Positions 16,803 through 25,545 of a stretch of DNA of 64,000 nucleotides are shown here, in pieces (within the stretch, counting starts at the first letter, position 1; each line of letters starts with the position of its first letter). The notes beneath the pieces are model-generated. The model was not told the DNA's origin, searched no databases, and saw only the letters and a program-made list of their open reading frames with translations. Where the stretch lies: positions 1 to 64,000 of the forward strand of contig CAJUEJ010000008.1 in the NCBI GenBank assembly GCA_910585435.1, written 5' to 3'. The DNA comes from an uncultured Hungatella sp. GTDB lineage: Bacteria; Bacillota; Clostridia; Lachnospirales; Lachnospiraceae. Both the position numbers and the translations under genes were made by a program.

Positions 16803-19088
16803 CTATAACAGCCCCTCTTCTTTAAACCTGGCGAACAGGTTGTGAGGATTCACAGGCGCCTTGTTGACAAATACTCCCGTTGCCTGATACACCGCATTCC
16901 GAATGGCAGGAGCCACGGAACAGGCAGGCGGCTCTCCCAGGCCTTTGGTCCCAAAGGAACTGGTAGGCTCCGGGTTCTCCACAAACAGCGCATTCAGGCG
17001 GGGATGGTCCATACAGGTGGACAGTTTATAATCCAGCAGATTATTGTTCAGGGCGCGCCCTGTCTTCTCATCGAACATCAGCTGTTCCGACAGTCCGAAT
17101 CCGATGCCCATACTCATGCCTCCATGAACCTGGGCCGCCGCCAGAGCCGGATTAATCAGGTTTCCTGCATCATGGACATTTACAAGGTCCAGAAGCTTTA
17201 CCTTGCACATGGGAATATCCACCTCCACCTCCGCGATGGTACATCCGAAGGAATAGGCATTGGACTTAATCTGGGCAGTGCTTTCCGCCGTCAGGTGCTG
17301 GCTGTTGTTTAAACTGTACAGAGCCTCCGCGGCCAGCTCCCCCAGAGTCATCAGAATCCGTCCATCTGTGGTACGGACAATATTTCCATCAACAATATCC
17401 AGATTATAAGAAGGCATGCGGGTCAATCCATGGGCATACTCCAGGATGCGTTCCTTCAGAAGAAGCCCGGTCTGCCGGATAGAGAACCCTGCCGTGTAAG
17501 TCTGTCTGGAGGCATAAGCGCCGGTTCCGAAAGGCGTCACATCCGTATCCTGGCAGGATATGACATGGACAGATTCCAGCGGTACGCCCAGGACATCGGC
17601 GGTCATCTGGGCAAAAGCCGTATCCGCCCCCTGCCCGATCTCCGTCTCACCCAGCTGAACCTGAAGGGAACCGTCCGGATTTAAGACCATGCGGCAGGAG
17701 GAAGTCTCCAGAGAAATAGGCCACACAGCCGTGTTGTACCAGAATACAGACACGCCTATGCCCCGGCGGATATCCCCCGTCTGATTCTGATATTCCCGAT
17801 ACTTCCGCTTATAATCCATGGCAGCCATAGCCTTATCCAGACACTGGTTAAAGCTGTCGTCATACAGTTCGTTTTTCGAAAAATGATCCACATAACCTAC
17901 GGGCATCAGATTCCTGCGCCGGAATTCCACAGGATCCATGCCAAGCCTTGCGGCAACCTCCTCCGTGTGGCCTTCCACCGCCCACATGGTCTGAGGAATG
18001 CCGTACCCCCGCATGGCCCCTGCCACGGATTTGTTGGTAAATACTGTGTAGGCATCCACCTCCACATTTTCACAGGGGTAAAGCTGGGGAAATGCACCAG
18101 CCCCCTTGGCGGCGATGCTGTGTCCATGGGAAGCATAGGCCCCCTGGTCGGAAAATGCCTCCAGCTTCCGGGCCGCATAGGTTCCGTCCGGACGCACCCA
18201 GGATATGATATGGCTGCGGATGGAGTGCCGCACCCGGTTGGACACAAAGGTATCCTCCCTGGGAATATCGATCTTCACCAGGTGTCCGCCCAGCTGCATG
18301 CACAGCCATGCGCAGAGAGGCTCATACAGCACATCCTGCTTATTGCCGAACCCGCCGCCGATATACGGCTTGACGACACGGATCTTCCCCCAGCTGATTC
18401 CCAGGGCCTGGCCCACTACCCGGCGGACAATGTGAGGAATCTGCGTGGAGGAAACAATGTTGATCCGATCCCCCTCCATCTGGGCATAGCAGATAAAATT
18501 CTCCAGGTGGCAGTGCTGCACCACAGGCGTCTCATACCATCCTTCCACCTTGATAAGCCCCGGCTCCTTCACAGCCTCCTCATAATTCCCCTGCCGTATG
18601 GAAGTATGTTTCAAAATATTATTGGGATAATTCTTATGTATCTGGGGCGCGCCGTCCTTCATGGCCTCCTGCACATCCAGCACGAAAGGATACTCCTCAT
18701 ACTCAACGCGGATAGCTTCAATGGCCTGAGAAGCCGCCACTTCATCTTCCGCCACCACGGCCCCGATATCATCTCCATAGAACCGGACATCCTCCGTCAG
18801 CACCAGCCGGTCCGCCACATCCTGGTGGGCTGCGTCCGTAGACCACGGATGGCCTGCCGTAGGAAAATAGTGTTTCTCCTTCACATCAAAGCAGGTGAAT
18901 ATCCTTACGACGCCAGGTATTTTCTCTGCCCTGGACGTATCTATGGATACCACTTTGCCGTGGGCGATGGATGAATGAAGGATCCGGACGACATACGCGC
19001 CTTTGTCACACAGATCATCCGTGTACTTTGTCCGCCCCAGCACCTTGTCATAGGCATCCACCCGGGTTACGTTCTTTCCTGCATACAT
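16803..19088 (-). CDS. xdhA: Xanthine dehydrogenase-type molybdenum subunit
   Basis: The 761-residue subunit holds the molybdopterin cofactor. The N-terminal Ald_Xan_dh_C domain spans about 1-130 (VDAYDKVLGRTKYTDD). The catalytic part has the cofactor-binding GGGFGNKQD and GAMRGYG, a QLGETEIGQGADT loop and the catalytic Glu in KGLGEPPA. The ATG at 19088 (MYAGKN) is chosen because a GGAGA site lies just upstream; the open frame extends 14 codons further. The gene is divergent from pucR. The substrate could be xanthine, hypoxanthine, uracil or a related heterocycle; the neighbouring amidohydrolase makes a pyrimidine possible. Unlike the fused enzyme at 259, this one is a three-subunit type with FAD. 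Confidence 0.9.
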   Translation of the reverse strand: MYAGKNVTRVDAYDKVLGRTKYTDDLCDKGAYVVRILHSSIAHGKVVSIDTSRAEKIPGVVRIFTCFDVKEKHYFPTAGHPWSTDAAHQDVADRLVLTEDVRFYGDDIGAVVAEDEVAASQAIEAIRVEYEEYPFVLDVQEAMKDGAPQIHKNYPNNILKHTSIRQGNYEEAVKEPGLIKVEGWYETPVVQHCHLENFICYAQMEGDRINIVSSTQIPHIVRRVVGQALGISWGKIRVVKPYIGGGFGNKQDVLYEPLCAWLCMQLGGHLVKIDIPREDTFVSNRVRHSIRSHIISWVRPDGTYAARKLEAFSDQGAYASHGHSIAAKGAGAFPQLYPCENVEVDAYTVFTNKSVAGAMRGYGIPQTMWAVEGHTEEVAARLGMDPVEFRRRNLMPVGYVDHFSKNELYDDSFNQCLDKAMAAMDYKRKYREYQNQTGDIRRGIGVSVFWYNTAVWPISLETSSCRMVLNPDGSLQVQLGETEIGQGADTAFAQMTADVLGVPLESVHVISCQDTDVTPFGTGAYASRQTYTAGFSIRQTGLLLKERILEYAHGLTRMPSYNLDIVDGNIVRTTDGRILMTLGELAAEALYSLNNSQHLTAESTAQIKSNAYSFGCTIAEVEVDIPMCKVKLLDLVNVHDAGNLINPALAAAQVHGGMSMGIGFGLSEQLMFDEKTGRALNNNLLDYKLSTCMDHPRLNALFVENPEPTSSFGTKGLGEPPACSVAPAIRNAVYQATGVFVNKAPVNPHNLFARFKEEGLL

Positions 19089-19138
19089 GTATATTCTCCT
19101 TTCATAAAGTTTTTGGATAACGACCATCAACTAAGTCT

Positions 19139-19167
19139 ATTATACCTTTATATAAGGCATTTTGCAC
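19139..19167 (-). promoter_or_regulatory. xdhABC promoter
   Basis: On the minus strand TATAAT (19144-19139) is preceded 17 bases upstream by GTGCAA (19167-19162). The start of xdhA is about 50 bases downstream, with a GGAGA ribosome-binding site. Confidence 0.55.
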
Positions 19168-19180
19168 TTGTTTTATGCTT

Positions 19181-19225
19181 TTTTTCTCAGATTTTTGGTA
19201 TTTTTATTCTGTTTTTCTCAGATTT
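19181..19225. promoter_or_regulatory. Paired direct repeats in the xdhA-pucR intergenic region
   Basis: TTTTTCTCAGATTT occurs twice, at 19181-19194 and 19212-19225, with 31 bases between equivalent positions, about three helical turns. The pair lies between the divergent xdhA and pucR promoters. It is a natural candidate for PucR binding and shared control of both directions. The repeat sequence itself is certain; the role is inferred. Confidence 0.6.
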
Positions 19226-19269
19226 ATGATACAATCGCTGTTACAAAACTAGCAGGAGGAGGCAAAACC

Positions 19270-20862
19270 ATGAAGCAGACATTAAGGGATATTTTAAATC
19301 TGGAAGGATTTAAAAAATGCAAGGTGATTGCCGGAGAAAACGGTCTGGGACGGCTGGTTCAGACTGCCTCCCTGATGGAAGTTCCGGATATATTGCCCTA
19401 TGTGGAGGAGAATACCTTACTGATCACCACACTGTATCCCATTGCCAGTGAGAAAGGGAAGATGGCCACCCTGATTCCGGCATTGAATAATAAAATGGTG
19501 GCAGGGATTTGCATTAAGCCCATGCGGTATATAGATGAGATTCCTCAGACTATGCTGGATCAGGCCAATGAACTGATGTTTCCCATTATCGAGCTGCCGC
19601 CGGATGCCAATCTGTCCAGCTATGTGAATGTGGTCTTGTCCTCTGTATTGGAGGAGCAGATCAGCCAGCTAAAATACAGGGATCAGGTTCACAGAAGCAT
19701 GGTGAGCCTCCTTCTGACAGGAGCTGATATTCAGGTTTTGACCAGGAAGCTGGCGGAGATCACCAGAAAAAATATTACTCTTATGGACAGGGAATACCAG
19801 AACATCTGCTCTGTGGTCTTTCGGGAGCCCATAGGGTGGGAGACCATTACCGGAGCCCATGGCCGGCATATTGAGATTCACTCTGTCCAGGAGCCCTGTA
19901 TCTTATTTCCCATACAGTCCGGGATGGATTTGTTTGGGTATCTGTTTCTGGAAGATTGCAGCAGCCACGATGAAAATGTGTATATAGCAGTGGAGCAGGC
20001 CGCCATGCTTCTTGCCACAGTATTTTTTAAAAATGATGTGGATCTGATGCAGCACAAGATCTTTAAAGACAGTTTTTTAAGAGGACTTCTGTTGGGAAAT
20101 ATAACCAGCCCCTCGGAGATTTCACAGAAATCGGAGGCCTACGACGTAAATTTTGTGTTTCCCATGTATCTTCTGATCCTCCGTCTGGCAGACTGTGAAG
20201 AGAGTCAGAAGTACCAGTTTTATAACCGCCTTTTAAATGAACAGTGGCTGGAAAGACAAGTGAGAGCATTGACAGGACACAGGAGAGGGATTCACATTGT
20301 GTTTTGTGAGGATGCTCTGATTGTGCTGACCAGAGCCCACGATAAAATCGGCATTGAGGAGCTGGCCAATAAACTTAAGAATGGAATAGACGGCTATATC
20401 CCTTATAACGGACGGCTTGGACTTGGGATTTCCCTGGATATAGACGGGCCTGAGCAGATACACAGAGGATATCGGCAGGCTCTGTCCATGCTGACCATCG
20501 GATATTATATTTATCAGAAATCCTATGTCAGCTCTTACAGCCAGAACAGAATCTATGAACTGATTGAAAAGGTGTCGGATAAGGAGCTTCTCTGGGATTA
20601 TGTAGATGACAAACTAGGGACAATCCTGGAGTATGACAAGAGAAATCACACGAATCTGATGGAGACCATGAAAGCGCTGATTGACACCAGCTTTAATTAT
20701 AAAAAGGCAGCGGAAATCCTGTTTCTGCATTATAATACGATTCGCTACCGGGCGAAGAAGCTTCAGGAGCTGGGAATCAGCTTTGAACAGGGCCAGAATC
20801 TGGCTGAAGTGGTATTTGCATATAATATTTATCTGTGGCTGATGGCAGTAGGTGAACGGTAG
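19270..20862 (+). CDS. pucR: PucR family purine-catabolism regulator
   Basis: The ATG at 19270 follows a strong AGGAGGAGG site and gives 530 residues. An open frame continues upstream but encodes only hydrophobic AT-rich filler. Residues 1-120 form the PucR N-terminal domain (TLRDILNLEGFKKCKVIAG, LMEVPDILPYVEENTLLITT). The middle part may be GAF-like. The C terminus holds the PucR helix-turn-helix (FNYKKAAEILFLHYNTIRYRAKKLQE). PucR proteins switch purine and ureide degradation genes in response to pathway intermediates. It lies between xdhABC and the catabolic operon, so it probably controls both. Confidence 0.9.
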   Translation: MKQTLRDILNLEGFKKCKVIAGENGLGRLVQTASLMEVPDILPYVEENTLLITTLYPIASEKGKMATLIPALNNKMVAGICIKPMRYIDEIPQTMLDQANELMFPIIELPPDANLSSYVNVVLSSVLEEQISQLKYRDQVHRSMVSLLLTGADIQVLTRKLAEITRKNITLMDREYQNICSVVFREPIGWETITGAHGRHIEIHSVQEPCILFPIQSGMDLFGYLFLEDCSSHDENVYIAVEQAAMLLATVFFKNDVDLMQHKIFKDSFLRGLLLGNITSPSEISQKSEAYDVNFVFPMYLLILRLADCEESQKYQFYNRLLNEQWLERQVRALTGHRRGIHIVFCEDALIVLTRAHDKIGIEELANKLKNGIDGYIPYNGRLGLGISLDIDGPEQIHRGYRQALSMLTIGYYIYQKSYVSSYSQNRIYELIEKVSDKELLWDYVDDKLGTILEYDKRNHTNLMETMKALIDTSFNYKKAAEILFLHYNTIRYRAKKLQELGISFEQGQNLAEVVFAYNIYLWLMAVGER

Positions 20863-20888
20863 TCCATCGCATTCATCTCGAAGGAAAC

Positions 20889-20944
20889 CTGCATGGGCCC
20901 GGCAGCGGACGCACCACACATGAAGATGTGGCGGGCGCACCGGG
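20889..20944. repeat. Structured intergenic segment with a dispersed repeat
   Basis: Just after pucR, GCCCGG and CCGGGC close an imperfect hairpin with inner CCACA/TGTGG pairing. The first 26 bases (20889-20914, core GCAGCGGACGCAC) recur with three mismatches at 43809-43834, after another gene. No T run follows the stem, so it is not a plain terminator. Confidence 0.55.
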
Positions 20945-21036
20945 CAAATCTGAATCTTATCTATTTCTTTGTCTTTCAATAACAAAATCCAAAACTATAA
21001 TTATGAATAAACGACAACGACAATGGGAATCGTACA

Positions 21037-21045
21037 TGTTATACT
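21037..21045 (+). promoter_or_regulatory. Extended -10 promoter of the amidohydrolase-fdrA-arcC operon
   Basis: TGTTATACT is an extended -10 element about 75 bases before the first gene of the catabolic operon. The -35 region (ACGACA) is weak, which suits an activator-dependent promoter such as one controlled by PucR. Confidence 0.5.
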
Positions 21046-21120
21046 TGCATTAACGAAAAGTTCTGCAGACTTTTGAACCATTCAACCAATCACATAATCA
21101 TACAAAAGGAGAAGGAAGAT

Positions 21121-22008
21121 ATGAAGGTAGACGTATTCAGAATTGAGATGTCGTCTCCAGACGACGTTCGGGAACTGGAAAAATTGATGGACAACAAAAC
21201 CGTGAAACCTGAGGAGATTATTGCGGTATTGGGGAAAACCGAAGGGAATGGCTGTGTGAACGATTTTACAAGAGCGTTATCTACAGTGAGTTTTCGGGAA
21301 TTAATCGCAGAACGGACTGGATGGGACAAAAAGAAAGTGAGTCAGAAGGTGGCCTTTGTTATGTCCGGAGGTACGGAAGGAGTCATGTCGCCTCATGCCA
21401 CTATTTTTGTGAAAAAAGAAGGCGGGGAAGTTGTAAATCATCCGGAAGGCCGTCTGGCTGTCAGTTCTGGATTTACCAGAGACTTTTTGCCTGAGGAGCA
21501 GGGAACAGTGGTTATGGTAAACGAGGTAAAGCGAGTGGTGCTGGAGCTTATGAAGGAAGCCGGGATTGACAAGGCGGAGGATGTACATTTTGTACAGATT
21601 AAATGTCCTTTGCTGACTTCAGAGAGAATCCTGGAGGCCAAAGGCAGAGGTTTTGACGTGGTGACCCACGACACCTATGAATCCATGGGATACAACAGAG
21701 GTGCTTCCGCCCTGGGTGTGGCCCTGGCGTTGGGAGAAATCCCGGAAGGCTCTGTGACAAACGAAAAAATATGCAGGGATTGGTCTCTGTATTCCAAGGT
21801 GGCCTCCACCTCGGCCGGTATTGAGCTTTTAAACTGTGAGATAATCCTGATGGGCAATTCTGCCTCGTCAGACAGCGAATACCGCATTGGCCACAGTGTT
21901 ATGAAAGATGCCATTGATTACCGGGCGGTAACAGAGGCCATTGAAAATGCCGGCCTTTCCATAGATAAAGTGCCTACTCCTGAACAGAACAAGCTTTGCT
22001 TGTGCTGA
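21121..22008 (+). pseudogene. Ring-opening amidohydrolase (AtzD/barbiturase family), C-terminally truncated
   Basis: The first 290 residues clearly match the cyanuric acid amidohydrolase/barbiturase family: LGKTEGNGCVNDFTRALS, MSGGTEGVMSPH, then VQIKCP and ASTSAGIEL. The family has three related domains of about 110-120 residues meeting at a threefold active site. Domains A and B, including the Lys/Ser pair of domain B, are here. After NKL the protein ends in CLC-stop, and most of domain C, including its conserved SGGAEHQGP-type loop, is absent. The next sequence is the interior of a transporter, so a deletion fused the two genes. The truncated protein is unlikely to be active. A good GGAGAAGGAAG site precedes the ATG. 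Confidence 0.8.
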
Positions 22009-23215
22009 TTCTGTGGAAGAAGCACATGATGGTTGCCGGCCTGATTGCCAGTTTGGTTGCAATGCTGATTGGAAGGATCAATCTTCATGATGGAGCAGCT
22101 TTATAACTGGCGGTATTAACACCATGTTTTCCTATACATCCCCTATCCTTTATGCCGCCGCAGCTGTCATGGTATCCAAAGGCGGAGGCTTCCAGGCAAT
22201 TATCAGCCTGGCGAAAAAGGTGCTGAAGGACAAGATAGGGCTCTTTGCCGGATTCCTGGTGCTGGTTCAGGCGCTTGCCACATATATGGCTGGTATGGGA
22301 GCAGGAAATACCATGGTTATCGCACCTTTGGTGGCAGTGGCAGTGGGAGCCATCCCAGAGGTGATTGCAGGTATGGCTCTTGCCACAGCAGTGTGCTTTA
22401 CCACATCTCCTGCCTCAACCGAGACGGTTCTGGCTGCAGATGCTGCCGGAATCGATGTAGGAATTCACGCATCCAATATGCTGCCTTTTACCTTGCTGTT
22501 TGTGTTGTTGGGTGCTGCTCTGGCGGTATACGGCGTACATAAAAGAGGTATCATGACAGTAGGAGAAAACGGGGAAGAAGGCGCAGAGGAGACAGATACA
22601 TCTTCCGGCAAGCTGTGGGTTCAGGCGGTTCCGGCCCTGGCACTGCTTCTCATGGTGATTGCAGGATCCAAGATCAACAAACTGTTTGGAATCAACATTT
22701 TTATGCCTGTGACCAATGTGATTATCACGGCAGTCCTGGTAGCCATCTTAAGCCCATTGACCATCAACGAGACCTGCGAGGCTTTAGGCGACGGCTCCAG
22801 ATATATTTTGACAACCTTATTTTCTGTAGGAATCTTCCTGGGATTTATCAACATTATTGCGGAACTAGGAACCTTTGAAGAGTTGGCGGCCCTGGTAGGC
22901 AAGGCTCCCTCTGTGGTGATTGTGCCCTGCGCAGTGCTTATGTCTTTCCTGATTGCCATTCCCTCCGGAGCCATGTGCGCAGGCGTGCTGGCATTGATTC
23001 TGCCTACCCTTTCTTTGCTGGGAATGCCTTCTTCTGCTATGGGATTTGTGGCCATTGCAGCTGGAATCGGGACTCAGGTAAGCCCGGTTCAGGTGAATCT
23101 GGCGGCTTTGTCAGATGGGTTTAAAGTTGAGGTTATAACCATTGTTAAGAACAACATGAAGTATATGCTGATTGCTTTAGGATTGTTGGTGATTTGTTCC
23201 TTTATCTTTGTATAG
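21987..23215 (+). pseudogene. Membrane permease, 5' end lost and frameshifted
   Basis: A hydrophobic frame (LLVLILWKKHMMVAGLIASLVAMLIGRINL) enters from the broken amidohydrolase gene and stops at 22106. The correct continuation (TGGINTMFSYTSPILYAAAAVMV) is in another frame from 22106, and the rest runs on to 23215. The 363 residues from the ATG at 22124 form about nine to ten membrane segments. A QALATYMAGMGAGNTMV motif and a TTSPASTETVL motif suggest an ion-coupled organic-anion transporter. The exact family is not recognised. The N-terminal segment is missing and two extra (or one lacking) bases lie at 22104-22105. Internal translation from 22124 is conceivable but no ribosome-binding site is visible. 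It may have moved the amidohydrolase substrate or product. Confidence 0.65.
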
Positions 23216-23248
23216 AAGGTGGCCATTTTATATGGAAGGGGGAGAAGA

Positions 23249-24556
23249 ATGGCGGAGGAAAAGAAAAAGGCAGATATTATCTATAATATACATGATAAGC
23301 CGCCGTTAGGACCAGGTATTGTATACGCTTTGCAGCACATTCTGGCCATGTTTTCAGGAAATGTGACAGTTCCCCTTTTGGTGGTGGGGATTGCAGGACT
23401 TAGCAGTGCAGAAGGGACGCTTTTGATTCAGTGTGCTTTATTGATGGCAGGTGTGGTTACCCTGATCCAGGTGGTTGGGGTGGGACCTGTAGGCGCCCGG
23501 CTGCCGGTTGTGATGGGAACCAGCAATGGCTTTTTATCCACGGTATCCCTGATTACGACTCAGTATGGCATCGGTGCATGTCTGGGCGCCAGCTTTATCG
23601 GAGGCCTGTTTGAAAGTGTCCTGGGAAGCTTTTTGAAAAAGCTGAAACGTATTTTTACTCCTCTGGTTTCGGGAATCGTGGTGATGACCATTGGCCTGAC
23701 CCTGATTCCCACCGGAGTGAAGGCGGCAGCAGGTGGTTCCACAGAAGCTGGTCTGGGGGCTCCTGTCAATCTCATCCTGTCTGGGATTGTGATTGTAACC
23801 ATTATTATCTGTAACTGCGTGAACAGCAAAATGCTGAAGTCCGCCTCGATTCTGGTAGGAATTGTGGCAGGATACATTGTGGCTGTTATTATGGGGATGG
23901 TGGATTTCACCAGCGTCTCTGAAGCCTCCTGGCTGGGACTTCCAGGGATTCTTCACTGGAAATGGGAGTTTCAGCCGGCAGCCATTATCATAATGCTGTT
24001 TATGTATCTTGCCACCACCATAGAGACCGTGGGGGATATCTCGGCGCTGACCATTGTGGCGGAGGACAGACAGCCTACGCCGGAAGAAAGCAGAGGGGCC
24101 ATACTGGCAGACGGATTGGGAAGTTCCCTTGCAGCTATTTTTAATGCATTTCCCAATACTTCCTATACTCAAAACATCGGAGTAGTGAATCTTACAGGTG
24201 TGTTCTCGAATTATGTAGTTACCCTGGGAGCGGGAATCTTAATCGTACTTTCGGTTTTTCCAAAGGTAGCGGCGGTAATTCTGTGTGTGCCGCAGCCGGT
24301 CTTAGGCGGCGCGACCCTGATTACGTTTGTGATGGTGTTTATTTCTGGAATCCAGTTGATCCGCGGCACGGAGATTACCAGCAGGGATATGCTGATTATG
24401 GCTATTTCTCTGGGGATTGGTGTGGGTTTAAACCTTGTGCCTGACGTTATGGGACAGATGCCTCAGACGGTAAATATCTGTATGACTTCCGGTGTGATTC
24501 CGGCCTCGGTTCTTGCCATATTCCTGGATTTGGTTCTGCCGGGCCGGAGGAACTAG
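23249..24556 (+). CDS. Uracil/xanthine permease (NCS2 family)
   Basis: The 435-residue membrane protein (about 12-14 segments) belongs to the nucleobase:cation symporter-2 family, as seen from YALQHILAMFSGNVTVPLL at the start and the conserved GARLPVVMGTSNGF and ETVGDISALT regions. The start at 23249 is preferred because a GGGGGAGA site precedes it; a GTG 30 bases upstream is also open. It would import uracil, xanthine, urate or a relative as substrate for the hydroxylase and ring-opening enzymes. It is in the pucR-linked operon between the broken transporter and allH. Confidence 0.9.
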   Translation: MAEEKKKADIIYNIHDKPPLGPGIVYALQHILAMFSGNVTVPLLVVGIAGLSSAEGTLLIQCALLMAGVVTLIQVVGVGPVGARLPVVMGTSNGFLSTVSLITTQYGIGACLGASFIGGLFESVLGSFLKKLKRIFTPLVSGIVVMTIGLTLIPTGVKAAAGGSTEAGLGAPVNLILSGIVIVTIIICNCVNSKMLKSASILVGIVAGYIVAVIMGMVDFTSVSEASWLGLPGILHWKWEFQPAAIIIMLFMYLATTIETVGDISALTIVAEDRQPTPEESRGAILADGLGSSLAAIFNAFPNTSYTQNIGVVNLTGVFSNYVVTLGAGILIVLSVFPKVAAVILCVPQPVLGGATLITFVMVFISGIQLIRGTEITSRDMLIMAISLGIGVGLNLVPDVMGQMPQTVNICMTSGVIPASVLAIFLDLVLPGRRN

Positions 24557-24558
24557 GT

Positions 24559-25527
24559 GTGGATCATGCCATCTTTCTCTGCGACCAGCGGTTTTGCCAG
24601 ATGGTGGAGAGCTTGCGGCAGAGAAGGGAAAAAGTGTGGGTTCACAGTGTGTTTGAACGGGCAGTCAATCTGGAAGCAGGGGAACACTTATACACCTTGC
24701 TTGCGGCTGAAATAGAGACTCTGCTTCCAGAAGACAAAGAGTATCTGGGCGTTCCCGGGAGTGCCTATGCAGACATAAAAAGTTTCAGGGCCATAAAGCC
24801 TGCTTCAGGAGAGGCGGTTTTTTGGAGAGAACACGGGATACAGATTGGAGAAACCTGTTTTTTCTTTTCTGAGTCCGGGGTTTTCTTTCTTGATGCCTTT
24901 TTTCAAATAAAGGGCCTGCCAAAGGGAAATTGCGCAGGGATTGGCAAAGGGCTGATCCGGTTTGAAGCATTTCTGCCTGAAATTGCAAAGGATAAGGGGG
25001 GCGGAGCAGGTCTTTTTTATATGGACTATTTTGGAAAAGGGAATGGGGGCATGGATGGTTTTTGCCTTCAGAAGGATTTCTTGCAGGCGGGACTGGAAAA
25101 ACGCCTGGCTCGCGTGTGTGATTTGATAAAGGGGAAGGGATCAGACAAGGAACTGAAGAAAGCGGTGGCGGATACCGTTGGGGCAGGAATCGGGCTGACT
25201 CCTTCAGCAGATGATTTTTTTTGTGGTATGCTGATTGGCATGAATTGTATGGGCCGGAAGGATGTGAAAAGCAGGAAAGAAGCTGTTGAGGCAGGAATCC
25301 GGGAGGCTGTGAAGCAGAATAGAACCACCAGGGTGTCTGGAGAGATGCTTTCGTTTCATGTGAGGCAGTTGTTTCCCAGAATATATATTAAACTGGCAGA
25401 GTCATTTATGACAGGGGGAGAGAACATGGAACAGGTGATGGAACGGATTTCAAGGGTGGGGCATTCCTCTGGGGTTGACATGGCATGCGGCATGGCTGCG
25501 GCCTTTCGGATTTTTAATGTTTTTTAA
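24559..25527 (+). CDS. allH: DUF2877 protein, oxamate carbamoyltransferase subunit AllH-like
   Basis: The 322-residue protein matches the DUF2877 family (E. coli YlbF/AllH), with the signature GIGLTPSADDFFCGMLIGM near residue 215. In E. coli this protein works with FdrA and YlbE to catalyse the phosphorolytic split of a carbamoylated product (oxalurate) to oxamate and carbamoyl phosphate. The start is a GTG two bases after the permease stop, with GGAGG inside the permease end. Translational coupling with the permease links uptake to this step. Confidence 0.83.
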   Translation: MDHAIFLCDQRFCQMVESLRQRREKVWVHSVFERAVNLEAGEHLYTLLAAEIETLLPEDKEYLGVPGSAYADIKSFRAIKPASGEAVFWREHGIQIGETCFFFSESGVFFLDAFFQIKGLPKGNCAGIGKGLIRFEAFLPEIAKDKGGGAGLFYMDYFGKGNGGMDGFCLQKDFLQAGLEKRLARVCDLIKGKGSDKELKKAVADTVGAGIGLTPSADDFFCGMLIGMNCMGRKDVKSRKEAVEAGIREAVKQNRTTRVSGEMLSFHVRQLFPRIYIKLAESFMTGGENMEQVMERISRVGHSSGVDMACGMAAAFRIFNVF

Positions 25528-25545
25528 ATAAACAGGGAGGAGATT

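Noticed and set aside
15815..16825. Long plus-strand frame across xdhB
   Set aside because: Antisense shadow; the minus-strand frames encode complete XdhB and XdhC subunits.
17883..18974. Long plus-strand frame across xdhA
   Set aside because: Antisense shadow with no domain; the opposite strand encodes XdhA.
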